Part shown: positions 24,503-34,202 of the stretch, piece by piece
Position numbering within the stretch: the first letter of the stretch is position 1
Layout of the letters: every line of letters begins with the position of its first letter
Source: Hyaloperonospora brassicae
Lineage: Eukaryota > Oomycota > Peronosporomycetes > Peronosporales > Peronosporaceae
NCBI GenBank assembly: GCA_947650285.1
Contig: CANTFL010000490.1
Span: 1-64,000, forward strand
Direction: 5' to 3'
Length of the DNA: 64,000 nt
Position numbers and translations under genes: made by a program
Notes under the pieces: generated by a model
Database searches by the model: none
What the model was told of the DNA's origin: nothing
Seen by the model: the letters and a program-made list of their open reading frames with translations, nothing else

Positions 24503-24975
24503 TGTAACGGGGTTACACGTCGGCTGGTAGTCGACGATAGGTGTGGTGCACACAAGAGAGGGGGTACCCTATAAAGTAATTATAGAACACAGTAAGTGTA
24601 TCAATTGTTGAAGACTGGTGTCTGTCATCAATTGATTGCGAGATCTTTTAAGATGTTATTTAGGGCAGGTTAAATACGTTGTTTTAAGGTGTTCTTTTAG
24701 GTTAATTAAAGAAATAAAATTCAGTTCCCATTTTGATCAACATAAGACACGTGCCTTGCGAGGCGTCTTGATCGGAAGAGCTAGCAACGCCTGTAAAGGT
24801 AGCTGCTCTTGAGCACTCTGTGCTGTGATTCTCTTGAATCGTTTGGTCCCCCTGGAACAGGGACCGTAAGCTCGATGAGCTTGTTGACTCTCTGAGCCGG
24901 GTTCGTAGAACCACAAGTTGCTCGTAAGAGCTTTAAGTCTTCCTCTGACTTAAGGAGCTGTGTAGCTCCGCCACA
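24503..24975 (+). repeat. 5' LTR of central Gypsy
   Basis: 473 bp, starting TGTAACGGGGTTACACG and ending GTAGCTCCGCCACA. It is nearly identical to 31614-32085 and is followed at once by the primer-binding site. Confidence 0.97.
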
Positions 24976-24977
24976 CT

Positions 24978-24994
24978 TGGTAGCACTAGTAGTC
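24978..24994 (+). promoter_or_regulatory. tRNA primer-binding site, central Gypsy
   Basis: TGGTAGCACTAGTAGTC lies two bases after the 5' LTR. It shares TGGTAGCAC and GTAGTC with the sites of the two outer copies, so all three elements probably use the same primer tRNA. Confidence 0.75.
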
Positions 24995-25034
24995 AATCTA
25001 CACCTGAGTCGGTAACGACTGATCCTCTGCGAGG

Positions 25035-26069
25035 ATGGAACAATCCACACCCCTCTCTGAGGCCCAAAAGGTTGCGCTTGATAAGCTGACCGCGGCCGTA
25101 GGCCCAGAGTATGTGGAGTTTCTAGCTGCACAGGGTCCCGATGTGCTCAACGCACGAGTCGAGACCTTCATGCAGTATGAAACGGCCCTGTTGGTCCAGG
25201 TTCAAAACCAAGTAGCGTCGGCTATGCCGACACGCTATGTGGCTATGCCACCAGAAATGGCTAAGCCTCGTCCCCTTCGGGTTGACGTTAAATGAAACTC
25301 CGGGAAGGAGGGGGAAAACTTGACCCTCTGGATCCGTGAGATTGAGATGGCCATGGACTCTGGTCTCATCTCACTGGAGTACCAGCGGGTCTCGCAGGCT
25401 ATCTCCAATCTCGATGAAAGAGCGAGAGAGTGGGCTTTGATATGTGGCACGTCGGTCGACTTGGCATTTCCCACGTGGGAATCGCTCAAGTTAGACCTCA
25501 TGCGAGTTTTCTCGCCGCCTAACCAGGCATATCGCGTGCGCTCACGCTTCTTGTCTACCCGTCAGGGTAATAACAAGTTAACGGACTATGCCCAGGAGTT
25601 GAGAACTCTGATGGCTGCTATGCAGTCTGATCCTCTCCCTGAGACCGTCTACGTGACAGTCTTCATGGAAGGTCTCCGCACTGGCGTGGCCAGAACCGAG
25701 GTTTTTCGGGTTCATCCCTCTACCTTCGAGGAAGCTGTGAGCGTCGCTCAAAATGCTGAGCACAACTTCAAGTCGGCCAGACTTGGTTGGAATGGGTACA
25801 ACCCAAGCTTTGCGAGGGCGGCCTCTGCGAGGACTTCGGCTTACTGTAAGCCAGAACCGATGGATCTCAGCCATGCTGAAGATGAAGGTGAAGCTGAGCT
25901 TCATGTTGCGGAGCAACGACAGGATGTGAGACGCTGTTACATGTGCGGAAGCACTAAACACTTGCGTCCCACTTGTCCTTTGCGTAAGCAACAACCGACT
26001 CCTATGAGTCGAAACCCCAGCCTCAACCAGAAACCTGGTATGGCACGGGGAAACGTCGACACCCAGTAG
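25035..26069 (+). pseudogene. gag: Gypsy gag, central element (one internal stop)
   Basis: A 344-codon frame from ATG 25035 with a single in-frame TGA at 25293-25295. Codons on both sides remain in the same frame. The capsid-like core follows the stop (LTLWIREIEMAMDSGLI, then a helical region to about 25800). The zinc knuckle CYMCGSTKHLRPTC (CX2CX4HX4C) at 25935-25976 binds RNA. The frame ends in CAG TAG at 26069, and pol continues in the -1 frame, as in the outer copies. Only one substitution separates this from an open gag frame, which is notable beside the badly damaged pol. Confidence 0.9.
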
Positions 26070-26071
26070 GC

Positions 26072-29000
26072 GCGGGGCGCCCTACTGGGGTAGAACTAAG
26101 TTCTGTCACATCTCTACGAGATAAAGTGAAACAGGGCTTAGCCCCAATTAGCGCTGTGCCAGCCAGCACAGAGCGTGGATACAAGCTTGGCTTGTTAGTC
26201 GCCGAGGCGACAGTATAAGGCTTTGAGAAGCCGTGGTCGATTTTAATCGATTCAGGAGCATCATGTAACTATTCTCGACGTCGTTCCCTTGAGGGAAGTC
26301 AGCGATACGCTGAAGCGCTCAAAGCGCACGAAGGTGATTCGATCACCGTTCGTTTAGCGACTGGTAGTCGCGTCACGGTGCCTAAAGTTCCGTTGAACTT
26401 AGGTGTGAAGTTTTTGGACTTTGACAGCATTGAACGTTGTCTCGTCCTCGATTTGGATTCGAGATATGATCTCATCCTGGGTATGGCTTGGCTTGAACGC
26501 CATGAGCCATGGATTGATTGGAGGTCTAAGACCTTAGGCGCAACGCGCAATGTTCCTAGCGAAGCTTTGGAGAGTCATGAACCCACCTTTGCTAGGCAAC
26601 AAAAGCTCTATTGGCGCGAACCATTGACAGAAGATGTCAATGTGCTGGACTAGGTATGTCAGAGTTATTTAACTCGAATGTCGATGACATAAATATTGAG
26701 CGGAGCTCTTCTAACGCGTTTGGAGAGAGTTATACTCCGTTGAGTGATACTCGTTGTGATACTGAGTCACTGCATGCGTCAAGCATGGTTGGCCTAGGGC
26801 CGAAACATCAAGAATGTAATTCCTCTGATGTAAGTGCGGTGGCACGTGAAATTACACAGAGTGAGGGCGGCCGAGGTGGCACCTCACTGAATGTCGGTAA
26901 TGACATTGTTGGCGAGAAGCCAGAGTGTTTAGGGATAGGCCCGAATAATGTACGTGAAGTGGTACGTGTAAATCCACTGGGTGAAGTGTTCGAGTTACGT
27001 AACACTTCACCAGATGTCGCTCAAGACATGAGGCTTCGTATAGAGCGTGCTAAGATGAATAGCAACCATGGGGACTTTGCTGTCCCGGCCTCAAAGAGGC
27101 GTAAGGTTTCTTTGAGGAAACAATCGAAGCGTAGGGTGGTGACTGTTAAGCGCCCAACGTTTAAGAAGTCACGAAGTGATAATAGTAATAATACACTGTA
27201 TACACTTGTCAATGGATTGACTGGCCAGATCGATGGCAATATTAGTCTTGAGACTCTTCCATCCGTGGATAAAATCTGTGAGCTAGACGAGATGTCTGAC
27301 GGCGAATTTAGCCAAGCCTTGCAGGCAGGAGAATTCTCCGAGTTAGTGGTCATTCGGCCTGATATTGAGTTGAACTCATCCTCGTTATTGGACGAGTCTG
27401 TCCTTGAGGACACAAAGGCGGCATTGGATGCCCGTAGTGGATCCTCGATCCTTAAGGATCCTCTTGATCCGTTTTATCCTCCGGTAAAGGAATTTCAAGA
27501 CGCGGTGTGTCACGACCCACCGTCTGTATTACCTCCTGATAGAGGTGTGCGTCATGAAATTGACTTGGTTCCTGGAACTAAATACTGCGTAACACGGCAG
27601 TGGCCTTTGCCCAAGGAACAGTGTGACGTCATAGACGACTTCTTTCGTGCAAAGCACGCAGCAGGGATGGTTCGTGAGAGCAAATCTCCCCATTCCACAC
27701 CGACCTTCTGTGTCAAAAATCTCAACGGGAAGTGGCGCATTGTTCATGCTTACAATAAGCTTAATGCTACAACCATTCCGGCTCAGACGCCAATTAAGAG
27801 GAAAGATGTTCTTCATAACATAATGGTGGGATGTACAATGTACGGTGCGCTTGACTTAGTCGATGGTTATTACCAGCTGCTCCTGCGAGACAGCGATATC
27901 CCGCTGACAGCGGTCAGCACTCCGACCGGTATGCTCTGGGAGTGGCTCGTTATGCCACAAGGGTTATCAAATTGCCCCGGCTACATTCAACCGTCTTGTG
28001 ACACAACTGTTCAGACCTCACTGCGATTATGCACAGACGTACTTTGATGACATCTTTGTCCATAGTCGTGCTATGAACGGTCGGTCAGATGTGAACAATC
28101 ACATTGACCATTTACGAGCAGTGCTCGAGTGCATGCGCACGAACAAATTGTACGCCAACGCGTCTAAGTGCATTTTTGGTGCAGAAGAGATTCCATTTTT
28201 AGGGTGCTTTATTGGTAAGCAAGGCCTTAGAGCGGATCCCGCCAAGGTAAAAGCCATAGTTGATTGGCCAATTCCAAAGAACCAAAAGGACTTACGTAAG
28301 TGGCTTGGTCTCGCCAATTACTTACACAAGTACAGTGCGAATAACGCAGACATGGCTCGGCCATTGACCAATCTCCTTAAAAAGGATGTAGAATGGTGCT
28401 GGACTAGCACTGAGCATGATGCTTTTCAAGCAGTCAAGGAGAGTCTCCTACATGCGCCCATATTGGCTTTGCCTGATCCTGAGCGATCTTTCAGTGTCGT
28501 CTGTGACGCATCTGACTTTGCCATAGGCAGCGCTCTGTTACAAACAGATAATGATGGGCGGGAACGCGTTATTGCGTTTTAGTCCCGACAGCTAAAAGCT
28601 GCGGAGAAGAACTATACTGTTCATGACAAAGAGCTACTTGCAATGAAGTATGCTCTCGTCAAATTCAGAGTTCATCTTCTTGGCTCTAAGCCGTTTGTGA
28701 TCTATACGGATCATGCGTCACTACGCACTGCAACCCAGTCGCCTCACCTCTCTCAGAGAATGGCTCGTTGGCTTTCCTTCTTTGCCGAGTACAACTTCGA
28801 GGTGAATGATAAGCCGGGCAAGCAAAATGCTTTGGCTGATGCGTTGTCACGCAGGCCTGACTATGAGCTTGCTCATGTTACGACTCTGTCGTCACCGGTC
28901 ACTGACCTAATCCGCACGGCGTATGACAAGGATGAACATTGTGTAGCCCTGCTACGTGCTCTAGGGAGCGAGGAGTTTAAGGACTCGGACATACAATAGT

Positions 29001-30687
29001 CGGCACGGTTACGTGCGAGGTTACATCGATATTCCATCGATCAAGGCCTGTTGTGCTATAGCACGGATGTGGAGGATACCCCTCGCATAGTTGTCCCTCA
29101 TGATGAGGAGTTGAAGTATCGGATTCTCTGTGAGGCACATGATACTGCGTTGAGTGGTCATCTCGGTCGTGAAAAAGACCTACGGCTCTGTGAGCCAATG
29201 CTATTGGTGGCCCAAACTATACAAATGGGTGAGCACCTATGTACGTACGTGTGAAACGTGTCAACGGGTGAAACCCTCAGCTCATGCGGCTGCGCCGCTG
29301 GCTAGTTTGCCTATACCCTCTGGGTGCTGGGAGTCCATCAGTATGGATTTCATGTTCGGTCTGCCGAAAGATGTGCAAGGCAATACGGGTATTGTGGTCT
29401 TTGTTGACCGTTTGAGCAAGATGGCTGACTTGGCGGCTGTGCCAGATACCATTGATGGTGAAGGTACAGCTACGCTGTTTATCGATCGCGTGTTTTGACA
29501 ACACGGTCTGCCGTTGGCAATTGTCTCTGATCGAGACCCTTGCTTCACTGGGAAGTTTTGGAAGTCCATCTTCAAGGTGCTCGGCACACGTTTGGACATG
29601 TCCACAGCGGATCATCCGCAGACCGATGGTCAAACGGAGCGCGTTAATCGTGTCATCGGTGACATCTTGCGCAGTGTTTGCGCTGAAACACCTAAGCGTT
29701 GGAGCTCGATGCTCCCTGTCGTTGAGTTTGCGTTGAATAACGCTGTGCATGCCTCCACCGGCTACACCCCGTTCTATGTGAATGGTCTCACACACCCTCG
29801 CGTTCCGTTAACGCTACCTCTGCGTGGTTAAGGGCTTCGTGGGGGAGGAGTTGCCGATTGGGTTGCTGATATCAGCCCTGCTACTGTTCAGAAACAGGTA
29901 AGCGAGATCCTCGCAACGCGCTTGAATGTGTTTTGACGCGTACGTGATGCACTGGCTGATAGCCAAGATAAACAGAAGGAACAAGCTATTGCTAAAGGCA
30001 GAGATATATTGAACGTTATGAGGTCGGAGACCAAGTTCTACTCAATGCTAAAAACCTACCTACAAATGTAGTGTCTGCCGTCTTCAAGACAAAGTTGCGT
30101 CCTCGCTTCATTGGGCCATTCACGGTCATTGCTAAGAAGGGATTGACGTATACGCTCAACCACCCGCGCAAACTGCGCACGCACCCAGTGTTCTACGTTG
30201 GCTTACTTAAGCCGTATCGGGACCCGTCCCATGTGAACTCGGAGGCGCTTGCGCCGGGTAATAGGGCCTTGCCGTCGGCTGTTGCATCCGAACCAGGAGG
30301 TCAGCTGACCATCCACACGGGCTAAGGCCAACTCCAATGCTTGAACACGGGCTTGCATCGCGTCGAGCGCACTCTGCGTCTTACCCAATGTCTCTTGGAG
30401 ACCACTCAGCTCACGGAGCACCTTCTCATGCTCCTCCTTCGGTACCCCGACCACCACCGACTCTGCTCGATGAGCAAGGAAACCACCAGTTCCATGTGGA
30501 GCGACTCCTTCAGCGACGTCTTCGTCGTGGCCAATACCAGTATCTGGTGAAGTGGCGAGGATACCTGGAGTCGGAGAACTCGTGGGAGTTTGAGATACCC
30601 CTTAGGCAGGACTGCCCTTACGCCGTGGATATTTTTGAACATCGTGGCCAGGGTCGCCTTGCGAGCGAGAACGCTTTTCACCAATAG
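26072..30687 (+). pseudogene. pol: Gypsy pol polyprotein relic, central element
   Basis: Domains in order: protease (LIDSGAS at 26249 and DLILGMAWL near 26470), RT (LDLVDGYYQ near 27850 and YFDD at 28040-28051), RNase H (VVCDASDFAIG near 28500), integrase with zinc site (GHLGREK, then CETCQRVKPS near 29260) and catalytic residues in SISMDFMFG, IVSDRDP and DHPQTDGQTERV, integrase C-terminus (FIGPFTVIAKKG at 30109), a Pro/Ser linker, and a chromodomain (YQYLVKWRGYLESENSWEFE, about 30490-30650) that in related elements reads histone marks at the target. Disabling changes: TAA 26216, frame change near 26640, one inserted base near 27972, TAG 28580, TAG 28997, one inserted A near 29170, TGA 29496, TAA 29829 and others up to 30070. 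Catalytic residues are still present. Confidence 0.93.
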
Positions 30688-31507
30688 TGGTGGGAGGTGG
30701 CGTGTTACTCCGCACCTTAGGGTCGTGACCCGTGGCTACCGTTTTAGCCGGAGCATAACGCGTACGTGTACGCAACTGGCCTCTGGCCTTGAGCTTGGCA
30801 TACTCGAACCGGAGCTTTCGTTATAGACGAACGTCAGTCACATCGGCGCTGGTCCGCAGAGTTGGCACACAACTATGATGCCGCTTGCGGTACACCCAAC
30901 GGATGAACTCATTGTCCTCCTCCTCGGGCAGTTCGCCAGCGAACAACAAGATGGGCACGCCCTTTATCGGCTGAACCAAAACACCACGAGAAAGACTCTC
31001 AAGGTGTGCAAGGTACTGAACTTGCGTGGTAAAGGCTGGTTCGAGATACCTCTCATTTAGAGCCTTGCGAAAGGCGAAATCTTCTGGCGACGTAGCCTCG
31101 GGGCCAATGGCCCATGTCGCGAGGCTACGGCCTTCGGTGTGACGGAGACGTTGCTCCACGTCAGGTGTTGCAAACATGTAACCACTCCGGTTTCGAATAA
31201 CCGCCTGGGTATGAGTGCGACGTAGAGCACGCTCCTCACGCTGACGGATCAGCTCCTGTTGATCGTCGAGCGGGTTCGTGATAATGTTCTCACCTGCATC
31301 TGTTGTATGATGCTGCGCCACTGGCGCGATGGTATCACCACGTTCAACGAACGGATTCGTTGCTGTTAGAGGATGAGCCTCAGGTACAGCGGAGTGGGAT
31401 GATATCCCGTTATCTCCATGGACACTGGTATCACTACCATAGTCCACATCCTCGTCGAAGTCGAGGTAAGATGAAAGAGTCCGAGACTCGTGGGGTGGCA
31501 ATGCCAT
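30203..31507 (-). CDS. Antisense ORF between pol and 3' LTR (unknown protein)
   Basis: Starts at ATG 31507, 107 bp from the 3' LTR, and runs opposite to gag-pol. The first 228 codons (31507-30821) are uninterrupted. The same frame then continues, after TAA stops at about 30821 and 30603, to 30203, giving 435 codons in all. Residues 1-60 are acidic (LDFDEDVDYGSDTS). Residues 80-110 are Arg/Gln/Glu-rich (QREERALRRTHTQ). A globular-looking part follows (PIKGVPILLFAGELPEEEDN). After the first stop comes a basic Pro/Ser-rich region. The last 85 codons contain a clear coiled coil (EEHEKVLRELSGLQETL... QARVQALELALARVDGQL). The end overlaps the pol linker and chromodomain on the other strand. I do not recognise the protein. 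It could be an accessory gene of the element; the reading through the chromodomain region might be fortuitous. The long intact first part is more convincing than anything left of pol. Confidence 0.6.
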
Positions 31508-31603
31508 GGTGTTTCGTGTTTAGCAACCGCGAGGTTAAGCACATACACACCGACTTCTTCGAGAAAAGAAGCCGATTGACGTTTTGTGGTAACTTCAGTC
31601 TGA

Positions 31604-31613
31604 TGGGGGAGGG
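31604..31613 (+). promoter_or_regulatory. Polypurine tract of central Gypsy
   Basis: GGGGGAGGG lies directly before the 3' LTR, the expected place for the plus-strand primer of reverse transcription. Confidence 0.75.
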
Positions 31614-32085
31614 TGTAACGGGGTTACACGTCGGCTGGTAGTCGACGATAGGTGTGGTGCACACAAGAGAGGGGGTACCCTATAAAGTAATTTTAGAACA
31701 CAGTAAGTGTATCAATTGTTGAAGACTGGTGTCTGTCATCAATTGATTGCGAGATCTTTTAAGATGTTATTTAGGGCAGGTTAAATACGTTGTTCTAAGG
31801 TGTTCTTTTAGGTTAATTAAAGAAATAAAATTCAGTTCCCATTTTGATCAACATAAGACACGTGCCTTGCGAGGCGTCTTGATCGGAAGAGCTAGCAACG
31901 CCTGTAAAGGTAGCTGCTCTTGAGCACTCTGTGCTGTGATTCTCTTGAATCGTTTGGTCCCCCTGGAACAGGGACCGTAAGCTCTCTGAGCTTGTTGACT
32001 CTCAGGGTCGGGTTCGTAGAACCAAAGTTGCTCGTAAGAGCTTTAAGTCTTCCTCTGACTTAAGGAATTGTGTAGCTCCGCTACA
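31614..32085 (+). repeat. 3' LTR of central Gypsy
   Basis: 472 bp, matching the 5' LTR except for about ten substitutions and one deleted base, most of them clustered in the last 120 bp. It ends GTAGCTCCGCTACA. Confidence 0.97.
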
Positions 32086-33750
32086 AGTGTACATCGCGAG
32101 CTCCGTCATCCGTATTACCTCTCAGTGCCGTTACGCTAGGCCTTTCCAGACATGATTGAGGCAAGTGATACGCATCCATCGGCCGATTAGTCGTAATGTA
32201 ATTGTACGTCTGTAGTTCTCATGGCGTCCTGTAAAGTGTCAACACTTGTGGTACCAGATGTGTTCAGGACCATATGACGGATCTCGGATGCACAAGAACA
32301 AGCGACATATCGAAGATGAAGTATGTGCGACAATAATATGCGGTGTATTAACCGTATGAACTATCGATGGAGAGGAATTTTACTGCTTTTCCAGACGAAC
32401 AGTGACGACTTAATCGTAAGTGGTAATGTTGCGACATACACAAAGGCCAAAACCTCGTACCCACTGTATCATCTATCTCTTTTCTATATTACAACTTTGT
32501 AATCTTGTCAACGAAGAACTTGCAGAAATGAATTTACCTAGTGGGAGCGTGTTGTACTAAAAAATGCTATCTCCGTACTTATCAAGCGATGCCGAAGGAT
32601 CCCGGTGTCGATTCACGAGATCGTGCCGCGGTCGTTGACTTTAAAGTCACCAAAAGGGGAATGCAAGAATGATGTTGACGTAAGAGGTCTAGATTGACAT
32701 GGCATGATGGAATGGGATTCGATGCACTAACACTGACAACAACGTAAATGCATGACTGTACCAACTTAGGTAGACTCATGGCGTGAGGCTAGTGCGCAAA
32801 GAACGGTCGAACTTGCATGACGGTTTTGTTAGTAACTAAATGAGTGTTGTCAGACCCTACACATCATTTACTGATCCGTGTTAGATAATGTAATATAGCA
32901 AATGCTTATCTCGACTTACTTTATGATCGTGCATCTCAGTGACTGCGATATGATGAAAGGGCTCAAATTAATAGTTTATCAGTGTGTTACCATCTGCTTC
33001 TACTAGCGTTTCTTGAACGGTTAAATATGCATACACATTGACTGCGGGTCCGAGACTCCACAAAAGACCTATACCTACAAACACAATGTCAGTCAACAAT
33101 GCTAAGTTCGAGCTATGAGATGTTCTTGTTTGATGGACGGGATGAGGACTGCTGTTCAATCAGTAGTATCCGTGTAATAAATTACAACCCGAATTTATTT
33201 CGTTGCGGTCGCTAACTTTAGGTTGCAAGATCAAAAACCCATTCCACTCGTAAACTACAATGTGACGAAATGGACCGGTCGAATTTGCCAAATCAGGTCG
33301 GGTCTGTGTTATCTTACCTCGGTGAGCCATAGTATGACCACCTTCAGAGCTTATATTACTTATACTACCACGAGAAAAAAAGGGCTTGGAGAGCACTCAT
33401 CGTACGCATTCAAACGAGCAGCCAACGAGTAACACGGATGGATGCATACAAATGTGGTGCTGCTAGGAGCCGAAGAGGTCTCAGATACTTTTACACCAAG
33501 TTCAATTTGCTTCCTAAAAGTTTCCCTATGTGACTATTTTATAATCTAGCGTCACTAGTTCTCTTTGTCTAGTCTTGCGCAATTTTACGCGTCTCACTGT
33601 TACTGGTTGGCTGCCAAATTACCGAGCTGCTAATATTACATCGATTGGGAACATTTACGTACACTTAGGCTGATCTTGATCAAAACAAAAACAAGACTGA
33701 TGTATTGATTTCAACAGCGAGACAGCGAAACTTACTTATACAACGATGTC
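32086..33750. other. Intergenic stretch downstream of effector gene
   Basis: No supported gene. Open frames are short and without motifs on both strands (for example 33160-33396 minus). I see no LTR, satellite or RNA gene. It contains the 3' flank of the RXLR-like gene. Confidence 0.5.
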
Positions 33751-34128
33751 CTACCGAGGGGCTCTCAATTTCTTCAAGGTCGCAACTGTTTTATGTACAC
33801 CGATCTCCTCCTTAATATCCCCGACAACCTGCTTGGCCTTTTTCGCTGTCTTCTGAGCCCCCTTCTTGACCCCTTTTCCAACGATTTTGGCTCCCTTCAC
33901 GAAGGCTTTTGCTATATCTTTTGGTGAACTGAAGTATTCCCCCCTCTCTTCATGTCCGGTGTCATTGGGGCCGGCGGCTTCACGTATCATTCGTTTGTTG
34001 TCCCAGTCAGGATTCAGCGCAGAGTTCAGGTCCAATGTCGACTTCGTTCCAGCAGCAGGTCCAGAATTAGCGTTGCAGACAGCAGACACGGTCAGCACAA
34101 GCACAAGTAGCAGAAAGGACTTCATCAT
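33751..34128 (-). CDS. RXLR-like secreted effector candidate
   Basis: A 125-residue secreted protein, probably delivered into host plant cells. I start it at ATG 34128: a further in-frame ATG at 34224 lies upstream of the predicted transcription start and would put 32 residues before the signal peptide. Residues 1-20 form a signal peptide (KSFLLLVLVLTVSAV core, cleavage probably near Ala20). RMIR at 46-49 is a conservative variant of RXLR, followed by HEER at 59-62, the usual order and spacing of the family. The C-terminal effector region (about 65-125) is small, Lys-rich and helical, with DIAKAFVKGAKIVGKGVKKG and a Lys/Ala-rich repeat-like continuation, so strongly basic. No WY-domain is evident. 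No intron is needed and the frame is intact, unlike everything around it. It lies between a Gypsy element and a LINE, a repeat-rich setting typical of oomycete effectors. The secretion and motif calls are seen; host function is inference. Confidence 0.75.
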   Translation of the reverse strand: MMKSFLLLVLVLTVSAVCNANSGPAAGTKSTLDLNSALNPDWDNKRMIREAAGPNDTGHEERGEYFSSPKDIAKAFVKGAKIVGKGVKKGAQKTAKKAKQVVGDIKEEIGVHKTVATLKKLRAPR

Positions 34129-34181
34129 TCGGACAAAGCAGATTATAGATGAGAGACGAAGGCGGAGATCAAGCAGTGCGA

Positions 34182-34202
34182 GGCAAATTCGGAAATGAAG
34201 CA
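34182..34202 (-). promoter_or_regulatory. Oomycete initiator plus flanking promoter element
   Basis: The minus strand reads CTTCATTTCCGAATTTGCC, close to the oomycete core promoter (initiator TCATTYY followed by an AWTTTNC-like flanking element), about 55-75 bp before ATG 34128. It matches the published core GCTCATTYYNCAWTTT at 13 of 16 positions by my alignment. It supports the downstream start codon. Confidence 0.65.

Larger units (their letters stand above)
24503..32085 (+). mobile_element. Ty3/Gypsy chromodomain retrotransposon, central (full length, decayed)
   Basis: A structurally complete 7.6-kb element: 5' LTR, primer-binding site, gag, pol with protease, RT, RNase H, integrase and chromodomain, an antisense ORF, polypurine tract and 3' LTR. 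Flanks read AGTGA before and AGTGT after, a possible 5-bp target-site duplication with one mismatch. The LTRs differ by about ten substitutions and one indel by eye (about 2 percent), so the insertion is fairly young, yet gag-pol carries at least eight disabling changes. It belongs to a different subfamily from the outer pair but shares LTR ends, primer-binding site and antisense-gene geometry. Confidence 0.95.

Noticed and set aside
29277..29795. 172-codon minus-strand frame inside the central pol
   Set aside because: It lies opposite the integrase core, whose motifs are clear on the plus strand. Unlike the 30203-31507 frame it has no features of its own.
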